Below, one piece after another: positions 1-10,882 of a stretch of DNA of 64,000 nucleotides. The number at the start of each line of letters is the position of its first letter. Position 1 is the stretch's first letter. The DNA is from Cocos nucifera (taxonomy: Eukaryota; Streptophyta; Magnoliopsida; Arecales; Arecaceae), in contig QRFJ01001019.1 in NCBI GenBank assembly GCA_006176705.1, positions 293,468 through 357,467 of the forward strand. Direction: 5' to 3'. The notes below the pieces were generated by a model. It was given only the letters and a program-made list of their open reading frames with translations, made no database searches and had not been told where the DNA came from. The translations under genes were made by a program, and so were the position numbers.

Positions 1-2
1 AG

Positions 3-1750
3 GCCTTTTATGCTGGACTAAGGCTCCCTCTTTCTATCTTTGTTGTAGCTCTATTCTATTTTCTAAATATCTCCTTAGCTTCTATAGTGCCAAACTTCTT
101 TAGATTTATAATAGGATTCCTTGCCCTCTTCATATCCGCTGAAGTTCAGCCTACAATTTTACACTTTCGAACTTACTTTAGTTTCAAGCATCACCCTACT
201 ACGAAGGACTGGTGGCATGTTTCATCCCTATTCAGTATGAAGGAATTGCTTAAGGGCACCCCCTCCTCTATCCATAACTGAAAAGAGAAATTCATCTTTG
301 TTTCTTTCCCAACCTTAGAGTTAGGACTCCCACTTTGGAAAAACTTGAGGGATTCTATCCACTGAGCCCTAGGATTAAAAAAAGAGGATCGAGAGTTGGT
401 TAGTAAAATCAAAGATTTATGAGCTCCTCTTGTATCCGAGCTAATAAAAGAATAAATTTTGTTCAACCTCCACCTCAGTCCCTTGAATCCAATAAGTACA
501 CAATCGAAGTTGTGGGTTATCCTTTTTCTTTCTCTTTCTTTTCTTTGACTATACCTATGTTTTTTTCATTGCAAAAATGGACGTCCAGGTGGTCAAGATG
601 CTCATGAGGAGGCTCTCGACCCATAAGAGGAAAGGAAAGGCATCGAATGAGAGCTCGAAAAAAGCAAGAGTTGACACTTCGAGCTTTGCAGCCCCTATTA
701 GTGCCACAGGTGCTCCTAAAATTGCCCTCAAAGTTGAAGCTCCTCTAGCTGTCGAGTTTGGCACTACTGCCAAGGCTGCCGATCCTCCAATTCCACTGAG
801 CCCTTCCATCGAGGCCCAAGTTTCAGAGCCTCCCCTCAGAGGGGAGAAAGAGGTGGGAAAAAAGAAGACCAAAAGGATTCTGAAAAAGTCCCAGTGGAAG
901 GTCCGCCACAATGGGCCCAATAGCTTCGATGAAGAAATATGGGAGAACCCCTTCAATAATCATAAAGTTGTAAGGGGTTTGGTCGACGAGTTTACCATAT
1001 CCAAAGTTGTAAATAGAATTTTTGATGCCAATGTCGACCAATGCACTTGGAATTCACTAGGATCCTTTCTTGAGATAGTCACTTCGTCCTTCTTTTTTTC
1101 TTTAAATTTCTCAACATTTACATGTCCGCACAATCCATTTCATCATCATATATATATTTGTTAAACAGACAAGCTATCAACTACTTGGCTACATCAGATC
1201 ACTAAATCGCTTGAGGTCAGAGCTGGTGAAGGCCTAAGAAGATCATCAAACTGAAGTTGAGCGCCTACTTAAAAAGAGGGACGAGGTTGACCGCTCTTTG
1301 AAGAAAAAATCTATCAAAGTCGAGGGTCTCCAAGAAGCACTCCGCAAGGAGAAATAGGCCTTAGTGGAGTTGAAGACCACTTTAGGCTTGGAGGAAGAGC
1401 AGAGGAGGAAGGCGAAAGCTGAGATCGTCGAATTAAAGGAGCAAATATCTATGTGGATTTCGGAGCTGATGGCTTGGATGATAGAGGAGTTTAAGGTCTC
1501 CTCTGATATGAGAGATCTGAATGTCAAATTCAGCCAAGAGGCCTTCAACAAAGATTTCAAGCTCTGTGAGAGCAGGATGGCCAACAAGTTTCTTGAGCTT
1601 GACCTTGACTTTTTATATGGAGGGGCTCTTGAAAATGAAACAGTGCCATCCATCAACGTGGTTGATCCCCCTCCTACCGAACCTGTTGTCGAAGAATTGG
1701 GGATGACCAGTACTATGCTGGACTCTTTGTCAGCTCCCTCGGAGGTCTAA
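3..1750 (+). pseudogene. Antisense ORF of E0: gypsy-type transposon domain plus Lys/Glu-rich coiled coil, three exons
   Basis: Exon 1 (about 3-491) reads as a hydrophobic domain beginning AFYAGLRLPLS and including HPTTKDWWHVSS. I recognise this as the plant 'putative gypsy type transposon' domain (Pfam Transposase_28 type); its function is unknown. Exon 2 (about 574-1077) starts MDVQVVKMLMRRL, has a basic KRKGKASNESSKKARVD stretch like a nuclear localisation signal, and ends FLEI. A GT-AG intron (1078-1168) follows, and exon 3 (1169-1750) continues in phase with a Lys/Glu-rich coiled coil ending APSEV. The first intron has lost its consensus: the donor looks like AATAAGT and the acceptor GCAA. 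In-frame stops at about 279, 361, 1236 and 1354 make it a pseudogene. It lies opposite to gag-pol, as in other Tat-type elements. Confidence 0.72.
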
Positions 1751-1874
1751 GACCTCCTAATTTATATTTTTTTTCTTTATTTTCTTTCTATACTAAAAAT
1801 ATTTTGATCAATGAAGTCAAGTTTATTTTGAGAACGAATTTTTTCTTTTGTGAAATCTATGCGGTGATATTCTC

Positions 1875-2777
1875 ATGCTCCAAGTACAGTCTCCTGTTGA
1901 AGCCAACCCTCTTCCTCAGGATGTTTCCTTGAAGTCCCACATAAAGAGCGTAAGGAGGGAGGTTCATCATCTTAAGAGGAAATTAGATAAGACTAAAGAG
2001 GAACTTAAGAAATCAGAGAAGAATCATGCCGATGCCGCCGTCGAAATTAATCGCTCGCATCAATCATCCAGATAGTTATTTAAAGAATATAATACCAAAA
2101 AATTCTACCTAAATGAAGAGCTCAAGGAGGTCAAGAAGCATGCAAGTGAAAAGTCTTGGACTTTAATAGCTAAAGCTTGCTCTCTTGAAGTTGAACTCAG
2201 TGCGGTAAAGGAGAAAATTTGATTATTGGAGGAAAGCTCGGTGTAGTCCACCGATCGAGAGGAGTCCAACTAGGATTGGTCCAAGAGATTCACAAAGATT
2301 CAAAGTCAACTTCATACTGCCAAGGTTTCACATAAGAATTTTGAGCTCAGCTGGAGTAATGAAATCGCCAGCCTCCAGCAGCAACTTCAAAAAATGGATG
2401 AGAAGATAACTGATCTTAAAAGGCAGTTAGCGGAGAAGGTGGAGGCCAGCTTGAATAGAGAGTCAGATGAACTTCTTTCCTTGAGAAATTATTTACAGAC
2501 TCTATTAGCAATATTCGCCAAGGAATCAACCAAGCTTCAACAGCTGAAGATTCAACTGGCTTATGAGCGACAAGCTATCAAAGATGCAGAGGCCAAGTCC
2601 ATAGTTTTAAGATGACAGTTGCGGGAGTCCAAAGATAATTTTTGACAGATCAATAAATTATTTGTAGAGAGCCTATTGAAAAAGAAGAAGCTTGAAGAAG
2701 AAATTACTAGCTTGAAATAATCTCTAGCGATGGTGGGGAGCAATAGTCCAAGATCCAAAGAATCAGGTCCTTCTTAG
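1875..2777 (+). pseudogene. Second antisense coiled-coil ORF of E0
   Basis: One frame runs from a Met at 1875 to about 2777 with several stop codons (near 2073, 2220, 2245, 2271 and 2613, among others). The translation is Lys/Glu/Leu-rich with heptad character throughout, for example LKSHIKSVRREVHHLKRKL and MDEKITDLKRQLAEKVEA, which indicates a long coiled coil. It follows the first antisense ORF after a 124-bp T-rich spacer that looks like a 3' UTR, so it may be a separate gene or a distal exon of the same gene. I recognise no enzymatic domain. Structural coiled-coil products of this type are common in palm and other monocot Gypsy antisense ORFs, but that is from memory. Confidence 0.55.
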
Positions 2778-2850
2778 GACTTCATCCATCTTATTTCCCC
2801 TCTTTTTGTATGGTCTTATAGATCTTTACTTTGTAATGGCCTTCAATTTT

Positions 2851-2856
2851 AATAAA
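2851..2856 (+). terminator. Polyadenylation signal after the antisense ORFs
   Basis: AATAAA lies about 75 bp after the last antisense coding stretch, in a T-rich 3'-UTR-like segment. It fits the end of a plus-strand transcript that converges on the gag-pol transcript. Confidence 0.4.
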
Positions 2857-2924
2857 ATGATATTTTCCTCAATTATCTCTTTGCCTTGCATGGATTTGAC
2901 ATCTATGGATTTTCTCTTTGTTTT

Positions 2925-4440
2925 TTATCTCATCTTTTAATGAGACGACTATCGAAAAATCTTCCTATGGTAACTATGAATCTTTATCTATGTTAGGATG
3001 AGGTTCTCCACTTATTTTCGATGAGGTTTGCTTTTACTTTTGCTAGGGTGAGGTCCTCCTCCTGCCCCTAACGAAGTCAATAGGACATGAAAGGATCGTT
3101 AAAAGGACCTCTCCCCTCCTCCCATCTTAAATAATCGAAGATCTCCATCCATATCAGGATGAGGTTCTCCTCCTATTTCTGACATGGTTGGCCTTTACTT
3201 TACCCCCTATCAAGATGAGGTCCTCCTATTCCTGATGAGATTGGCCTTTCTTTGTTGGGACGAGGTTTTTCTCCTATTGCTAACAAAGTTATTAGGATGT
3301 AAAAGGACCATTGAAAGGATCTCTCCCCATCTCTTATCTTAAATAATCGAAGGTCTTCATCTATGTCAGAACGAGATTCTCCTTCTATTTTTGACACAGT
3401 TGGTCTTTACTTTATCCTTCTGTCAAGATAAGATCCTCCTTCTGTTCTTGATGGGATTGGCTTTTTTTTATTAGGACGAGGTCCTCCTCCTATCCCTAAC
3501 AAAATTTTTAGAGTGCAAAAGGGCCGTTGAAAGAATCTCTCCCCTCCTCCTATTTTAAATAACCAAAAATCTTCATCCATATCAGGATGAGGTTCTCCTT
3601 CTATTCTTAACATGGTTGGCCTTTACTTTGTTCCCCTATCAGGACGAGATCCTCCTCCTATTCCTAATGGAATTGATCTTTCTTTGTTAAGATGAGATCC
3701 TCCTCCTATCTCTAACAAAGTTTTTGGGATGCAAAAGGACCATTGAAAGGGCCTCTCCCTATCTCCTATCTTAAATAACTGAAGATCTTCATCCATGTCA
3801 GGATGAGGTTCTCCTCTTGCTTCTGATATGGTCTTTACTTTATATCCCTATCAGGATGAAGTTCTCCTCCTATTTCTGATGAGATTGACCTTTCTTTGTT
3901 AGGATAAGATCCTCCTCTAGTCCCTAACAAAGTTATTGGGATACAAAAAGATTGTTGAAAGGGCCTCTCTCCTTCTCCTATCTTAAATAATCGAAAGTCT
4001 TCATCTATGTCAGGATGAGGTTCTCCTCCTATTTCTGACATGATTGGCCTTTACTTTATCCTCCTATTAGGATGAGATCCTTTTTTTATTCCTGATGGGG
4101 TTGGTCTTTCTTTGTTAGGATGAGATCCTCCTTCTATCCCTAACAAAGTTATTGGAATGCAAAAGAACCTTTGAAAGGGCCTCTTCTCTCCTCCTATCTT
4201 AAATAACCAGAGATCTTTATCTATGTCAGGATGAGGTTCTTCTCATGTTTCTAACATGGTTGGCTTTTACTTTATTTTTCTATCAGGATGGGGTCCTCCT
4301 CCTGTTCCTGACGAGATTGGCCTTTCTTTATTAGGATGAGATCCTTCTTCTATCCCTAACAAAGTTATTAGAGCATAAAAGGATCATTGAAAGGGCCTTT
4401 TTCCTCCTCCTGTCTTAAATAACTGAAGGTCTTCTACTTT
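2925..4440. repeat. E0 hairpin array: 212-216 bp tandem repeat, about seven copies
   Basis: The anchor TTAAATA recurs at 3127, 3339, 3555, 3771, 3983, 4199 and 4415, giving unit lengths of 212 or 216 bp. Each unit contains three inverted repeats enclosing a purine-then-pyrimidine loop (GATGAGGTTCTCCTCC-like): ATGTCAG/CTGACAT, ATCAG/CTGAT and CTTTGTTAGG/CCTAACAAAG. The array lies between the integrase end and the antisense ORFs. Short ORFs that can be read through it repeat with the array, so I do not call them genes. Confidence 0.88.
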
Positions 4441-4499
4441 GGTTAAGTCGTTCCCTGCCTTTTCATAACTTTGCAACAAAGAACAAGGGTATTGAAAAT

Positions 4500-7400
4500 A
4501 AGAAAATTTTATTGGGGAAAGCTTATCGATAATACATTCTCAAGTTCTCTGAGTTCTAAGATCATGGGAGTGCCGGTCCTCTGAGCTTCTTTAAATAGTA
4601 TGTTCTCGATCGGACGACTTCTATGACTTCATAGGGGCCTTCCCAGTTCAGTGCAAGCTTTTCTTGATTTTAAGGTTATGAAACATCAGCTCGCCGAAGT
4701 ACTAGATCTCCTACTCGAAATGTCTTACTTCTGACCCTTGAGTTATAGTAGCAGGTTACTTTCTGCTTGTAGGTTGCCATTCGAATTTGAGCTTTCTCTT
4801 GCTTTTTTTCTAATAAATTAAGATTTATCCTGAGGTCTTGAGAATTGTTCTACTTACTAAATGTTTCAACTCATGTTGAAGGAAGTTTAAGCTCAACGAG
4901 GATGATCGCCTCTATCCCGAAAGCTAATGCAAAAGAGGTTTCTCCTATTGGCAATCTTTGAGTAGTTTGTAAGCCTAGAGTACGTCATAGAGTTCGTCCA
5001 CTCAGATTTCTTTTGCTATTTCAAGCTTGGTCTTGATCCCTTGGAGTAAAGTTCTATTAGTTACTTCTGCCTCACCATTCGCTTGTGAATGAGGTACTGA
5101 TGTGAAGTGGTGAGAAATATTTAAGTTTTCACAGAATTCAGCAAACTTTACTCCTACAAACTAACGTCCGTTACCAGTAATTAGTGTTTAAGATAGACCA
5201 AACCTATAAATAATTGACTTCTAGATGAAGTCTTGCATTTTGGCCTTAATGATCTTTGCCAGGGGTTCAGTCTCAATCCATTTAGTAAAATAATCTACTG
5301 CCACCAGTAGAAACCTTCACTGCCCAAGTGCCATGGAAAAAGATCCAAGTATATCCATTCCCCATTATGCGAATGGCTAGGGGGCACCTAGTGGTGTGAG
5401 CTGTGAAGCTAACTGTCTCTCAATGTTTGCATTTCTCTGACACCTATCATATTTTCTCACATAATCCATCGTATCTTGGTTCATTGTTGGTCAGTAATAC
5501 CCCCGATGGAGCAACTTATATGATAAGGATCTCGCCCCCAGATGATTTTCATAAATTTCTTTGTGAATTTTTCTCAAGACATAGTTAGCTTTTGAAGGTC
5601 GGAGATACTTGAGAAGTGGTAATGAGTACTACTTCTTATATAACTTATTTTCATATAAAATATAATAGGAAGCTTGGTTTCTTAACTTTCAAGCTTCTTT
5701 ATGATCTTTGGAAAAAATTTCTTCCTTGAGATAAGCAGTCAATGGGTTGATCCAGCTAGGCTCAGAATCAACTTGCATCATTACCTGAGGCTCTTCCGAA
5801 CTTGGGTGCTACAGGACTTCAAAAAGAACTTCTTTTGGTAGTTCGTTTGGGGCTAAGGTGGCCAGCTTAGAGAGGAGGTCAGCTCTAGTGTTCTTCGCCC
5901 TAGAGATTTGTTGGACATCAAAATTGTCAAAGGCCGAACTTAAACTCTTCACTTTTTCTATGTATTTCTTCATACTTTTCTCCCAGGCTTCAAAAGAGTT
6001 ATCGACTTATTCCACCATCAATTGAGAGTCACTATAAACATTCAGATACTGTACTTCCAATTCTTTGGCTATTCTTAGTCCTGCATGCAGGGCTTCATAC
6101 TCTACTCCATTGTTAGTGGTGGAAAAGTTAAAACATAATGCATACTCCACTATAACTCCTTTCAGATTGATGAGGATCAAGCCCGTGTCTGCCTCAGAAG
6201 CATTGGATGAACCATCCACATACAGCACCTAGAAGTTTTTAGGAAGATTAGCTTTCTCTTCAAGGGGGCCAAGGATAAAAACTTCTTGGTGCTCTGGTTC
6301 AGTCTCCTCCAGAATAGTGCATTTCATTATGAAATCGATCAGTATTTAAGATTTAATGAATTGCCGACGTTGGAATTGAATGTCAAATTCAGTTAGCTCA
6401 ATCATCCACTTTGTCACTCTATCGGAGGTATCGGATCGATGAAGAACTACCTTGATGGGTTGATCAGTAAGGAGAGTAATGTATGCCCCTGAAAATAAGG
6501 ATGGAGCTTCCTGGCTTTAATCAACAAGGCATAGGTTAGTTTTTCTAATTTGGTATACCTTGGTTCTGCATCTCTCAAGACTCTGCTTATATAGTAGATC
6601 GGTTTCTAAACTTTAGCTTCTTTCCTGACCAGTACGTCCTAATAGCTATAGGGGATACGGCGAGGTACAAGAACAACTCTTCTTCAGGCTCAGGTTTGGC
6701 TAATAGTGGGTGCTGAAGATCTCCTCAAGATCGGTAATGTGATTTAGTGAAAATCAATTTTTAACCAGCATATCATCTACATAGATCTCAATGTTTCGAT
6801 CGATCTGCTATTTGAAGATCTTATTCACCAAATATTGACAAGTTGCTCCTACATTTTTAAGTCCAAAGGACATGATCCTATAACAATAAAAACCATGATC
6901 AGTAATAAAAGCTATCTTCTCCTCATCCATGGTGCCATCTAGATTTGATTATATCTAAAAAAAGCATCCATGAAGGTGAGGAGTTCAGGTCCCAAAGTTG
7001 TATCCACCAATTGGTTAATCCTAGACAAAGAATAGTTGTCTTTTGGGCAGGCTATGTTCAAATTTATAAAGTCTATGCACATCCTCCACTTGCCATTTAC
7101 TTTTTTAACAAGAATAATATTTGCATCCAGTCTGGATAGAGTACTTCTCGAATGAATCTCGTCTTAAGAAGCTTGTCGACCTCATCCATTATAGCCTTCT
7201 ATCTTTCTGGTGCAAAACTATATTTTTTCTATTTCACTAGTCATCGTTTAAGGTCCACACCCAGGCGGTGTTCCATGACCTTCACATCAATCTTGGGTAT
7301 GTCTACAGGCACCCAAGCGAAGACATTAGCATTTTTTTGCAAGAATGTGATGAGCTACTTTCTGATCTTTTCTTTTAGATTCGAGCTGATCTTCATAGTA

Positions 7401-8135
7401 TGTTCTTCATTCCCATCATTTAAAGAAATCCCTTCAAGATTATTGATGGGTTCTTCTCTTTCTTTAGATAAATCATCATGGGCATCAAGCTCGTCCATCG
7501 GATAAGGGTCTGCTTATTTTTCCCCTTGTAAGGTAATACTGTAGCAGTACCGAGCTAGTGCCTGATCTCCTCTGACCTCCCTGACTCCAAGCCTTATTGA
7601 AAACTTTATTTTCAGGTAGTAAGTAGAAACCACAGCTCGAAGTGCATTCAAACCAGATCGGCCAAGGATTGCATTATAGGCAGAATGGGCTTTGACTATT
7701 AAAAAATTGACTTGTACTTTAGACTACTTTGGGTATCGACCAGCTACTATAGGTAATGTTATTATTTCTTCCACCAGCACTGCATCACCCATGATCTACT
7801 AGTGAAAAATTCATCAGACCCATCCTATCATCAGATATGAACATTTTAGAGAAAGCATCATAAAATAAGACATCAACAGAGCTTCCATTATCAATTGAAA
7901 TACAGCGTACATCATCAACATCAATATTTAAAGTAACTACAACCATATCATTATGCGAAAGCTAAATTCCCTAGGCATCTTCTTCAGTGAAAGTGATGGA
8001 TTCTTTAGTTCACTGCTTCTTTGCCGACTCTACTGACCCACTGGCCTTCCCTTACTGATGTCCTCTAGTGATAGTATTGATGACACCAAGGGAGGGCCGA
8101 TCTCTTTGCGGCTCATCTCGTCAAGATGATTCAAG
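4500..8135 (-). pseudogene. E0 pol: protease, reverse transcriptase, RNase H, integrase (Gypsy)
   Basis: On the minus strand the blocks run in Gypsy order. The protease region carries an intact DNGSS active-site motif (7892-7878). A linker and RT follow (about 7505-6400), with YVDD still readable at 6784-6773. RNase H (about 6228-6007) has the catalytic-type YVDGSS, GVEYEA and YSDSQL motifs. The integrase core lies at about 5400-4870 (YFTKWIETEP-like, SQANGEAE-like) and its C-terminal GPYEV-type domain at about 4800-4500. Stops and frameshifts are frequent, so no complete protein can be made. The enzyme set would have copied the element RNA and integrated the cDNA. Relatives in this window lacking pol (E1, E2) could have depended on such a source. 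Confidence 0.82.
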
Positions 8136-9609
8136 CTATGGTGGGGCTCTTGGATGATCTTCTCTCCTCTCTGGCCAGCACCTAATAAATCGATCCAACC
8201 GACCTCTTTTAATCAGTGCCTCAATCTCATTCTGAAGTTGGATGCACTCTTTAGTATTGTGACCATGATCACGATGGTAGAGGTAGTACTTATTGGGGTT
8301 GCATTTGATCGGATGAGTCTGCATCCTCTTCGATCTTGGCAGCTGCTTCCTTATCTCCATCAGCACTTGAGTCTTTGAGGCATTCAAGAAAGCATAGTTG
8401 TTGAATCTTCTAGGATGGGAGTTCTGCTGGGTCCATCCATTTGGAGTTCTCTATCGATGAGCTCAAGGAGGGGTTCAGGCTCATCTACACTTGAAAGGAG
8501 TTTGGGAGTGCGGTCGAGCTTCACTCGACTTTCTTTTAGGTGCTAGCTTGCTGAATTCACCTGCTTGCCACTCTCTTGCGGTCTCATCATCCTTTAGTTT
8601 GAAGGCCTCCTCTGTCCGGGCATAACCTTTAGCCTGGGCCAACATATCAGCAAAATTTCTAGGATACTTTTTTTTCAAGGAGGATAGAAGATTATTCTTC
8701 TAAAAATCATCCTTCAGTATGGTCATGACTACAGACTGGTCTAAGTTCCGAATCTTCAGTACAACAGTATTGAAGCAGCTGACATAAGCTCAAATGAACT
8801 TCCCTTTTTTCTGCTTTATGTTGATGAGGGAGTTCGAGCCTCATCCTGAATATTGGCTGCTTATAAAATGAGCCATAAACTGATGACTCATTTGATCAAA
8901 AGAGTAGATTATACCCGACTTGAGGCTCAAGTACTAGTTTCTCTCTGCTCCCTTCAGGGTAGGCAGGAAAGCTCGGCACAGGATGATGTTTGGTTCCCCA
9001 TGGAGCAGCATCATTATCCAGAAGACCTCTAGATGGTCGATTGAATCAGAAGTCCCATCATAGGTCTCAAACTAGGAGAGCTTGAAGTTTGGTAGAATAG
9101 GCTCTTATATGATTTTGACAGAGAAAGGAGGATCGGTGCAAATATCATTATGGTAGGTTGGGGTGGCATAGAGACACTCCTCGATCTATCGATTTATATC
9201 CTGAAGCTTTTGATTGAGAGTATCATCTTGACCATGGATCTCAGAGGGCTGTCGACTGTAGATGGAGAAGTCTCCTCTGAAAAAGAATCATGATCGGAAT
9301 AAGGGCTTCCTGCTCTTTGCTTTTGCTTTTCTGAGGTGACGGGTCTGCTGACCTAGGTTGCCCTTCTTGGCATCGATTCTTGAGATTTTGGTTGGGGGTT
9401 TATCAGCGGGACTGCCATCGTTGTATGGCTTGCACCATTTTGGTGAGGCCTCGAACCTGTTACATCAGCAAGTTGAACTACTCCGAATCTACCATGACCA
9501 CCAGTGGAGAAGGTTGAGGAGCCAATGATAGAGTTGAAATATGCGAATCCGGCTTGGATCTGACAATAGAAGCAGCAGATCCCCGAATGGTTATCTTCTT
9601 TTAGAGCAT
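8136..9609 (-). pseudogene. E0 gag (capsid/nucleocapsid) pseudogene
   Basis: A start codon fits at 9609-9607 and matches the position of the E2 gag start, but a stop follows at codon 3. The capsid-type Retrotrans_gag block is seen at about 9080-8640, including LLHGEP, LPTLKGAE and FDQMSHQFMAHF. The frame after 8678 (KKKYPRNFADMLAQAKGYARTEEAFKLKD) continues to a single zinc-knuckle-like segment YYLYHRDHGHNTKECIQL near 8310, where the first cysteine is Tyr. Several stops and at least one frame change separate the blocks. The closest relatives in the window are the gag fragments of E2 and E1, which share the same order of motifs. Confidence 0.8.
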
Positions 9610-9736
9610 TTTTGGATCAAGAGGAGATTAAACATGAGTGCATTCAAGCAATTAACAGAGAAAAGAAGGTATGTAGGATCGACTAGGCACTCCTTTTAGA
9701 ATAAGAGCTCAAAGTTCCTTCCTCTAGTGCCAATCC

Positions 9737-10709
9737 TATTGGTACAAAAATCTGTGAGGATGTCAGAGGTAACTAGAGTCGAGAAGGTGAGGCCATCGAT
9801 GGGACCTACAAAATAAAGTTTAAATTAGAGGTGGGTGGCTCCAACAGAATCCTCCGATACTCAAATTAATTCTTCGACCAACTGAAATGGAGTGCTCAAG
9901 AAATAAAGAACAGAGTGACAGGAAGGAGAAGAAAACTTAGGAGAAAACATATCTAGAGTGTTCCTTTTATAGATGGAGCATATAACAAACTGATGGTGAC
10001 AGCTATAATCATCTGGTAGTGGGCCACTCAGACCACGTAGAGTTTATTACGGAGGATGAGCTATCATTTATCGTGACTTTAGGTAGTGGAGATCTTCTTA
10101 TTGAAGTTCGGATGTAGGTTGAAGATTTCAGTGTATGTAGTCGACTTATGGCTGACCGAGATCTGTGGAAGGCAACGTCCAATTGCTTTAAGAAGTTCGG
10201 AAGCTTCCTGGATTATGCATAAGTGGATGACCCCTAAATTGAGATCTGAGGCTTTTGTGCTCCATCCTTTGTAGAGCGGTGGTTATGTATCAGCAACTTG
10301 ATGAGATTTTCTTGGGTGGCTCCCGCTGACAGGCGTGGCAGGGATTAAGTAGGTCTCCAACTATAGGAAATGCCATTGAAAAGAGCATGACTAGAGAAGT
10401 TCATCTGGAAGGAGCGCAATTGAAGAAGTTCATTCGAAAGGAGCACAATTGGAGGAGTTCAACTATTTTCCAAGCTTGTTGTCAATCAATGTTGGGGGAG
10501 CCAAACTTGGGTCTTATCATTCATCTTATATTGAGAAGTAAGGCTAGTTAAATAGCAGTTCTCCTTTACTATTTAAGATCATCCGGTCAGACTTTAATGC
10601 ATCTTCAACTAGTTCTATGGCGTAGACATGTGGTCGAGAAGGTTGGCAGATCCCTTCAGAATGGGAGCTGACGGTTAAGAACTTTGGTGGGATTACTTCA
10701 CCCCCAACA
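9737..10709 (-). repeat. E0 5' LTR (973 bp)
   Basis: The outer end reads ACCCCCAACA and the inner end TATTGGTAC, the same termini as the E1/E2 LTRs (CCCCAACA and TATTGACG/TGTTGACG). It holds a minus-strand TATA box at 9971-9965. The CTAGTGCCAAT just inside (9725-9735) aligns with the E2 primer-binding region. The partner LTR is off-window. Confidence 0.75.
9965..9971 (-). promoter_or_regulatory. TATA box of the E0 5' LTR
   Basis: TATAAAA on the minus strand, at the position equivalent to the TATA boxes of all four E1/E2 LTRs, so it is probably the gag-pol promoter. Confidence 0.5.
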
Positions 10710-10868
10710 CTATCAAAAAGGAGGAGAATTATTGTTGAGTATATGCTTGAACTTAACTAGAATAAAATATGTTTTTATTGTTTAGTAATTTTATATCTTT
10801 TAAATGTGTAACCTTTTAGAAACTCACTATATATTATTTTGCATATACTTAAAAATTTTGTCATCTTC

Positions 10869-10882
10869 AAAAAGGAAGAGAT
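10869..10882 (+). other. W polypurine tract
   Basis: AAAAAGGAAGAGAT directly precedes the LTR start TGTTGATC, the usual site for plus-strand primer formation. Z has the matching AAAAAGAAGAAGAT on the minus strand. Confidence 0.65.

Larger units (their letters stand above)
1..10709 (-). mobile_element. E0: Ty3/Gypsy (Tat-like) LTR retrotransposon, left end off-window
   Basis: Reading leftwards from 10709 the order is 5' LTR (10709-9737), candidate primer-binding site, gag (9609-8136), pol with protease, RT, RNase H and integrase (about 8135-4500), a hairpin tandem array (4440-2925), then an ORF block on the opposite (+) strand (1-2777). The 3' LTR must lie left of position 1. Gypsy order is shown by integrase following RNase H. 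An extra antisense ORF between pol and the 3' LTR is a known feature of Tat-lineage elements. The right edge abuts a Copia 3' end (W), so E0 sits inside W; the expected TSD would be CTATC (10710-10714), but its partner is off-window. All ORFs are broken. Confidence 0.85.
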
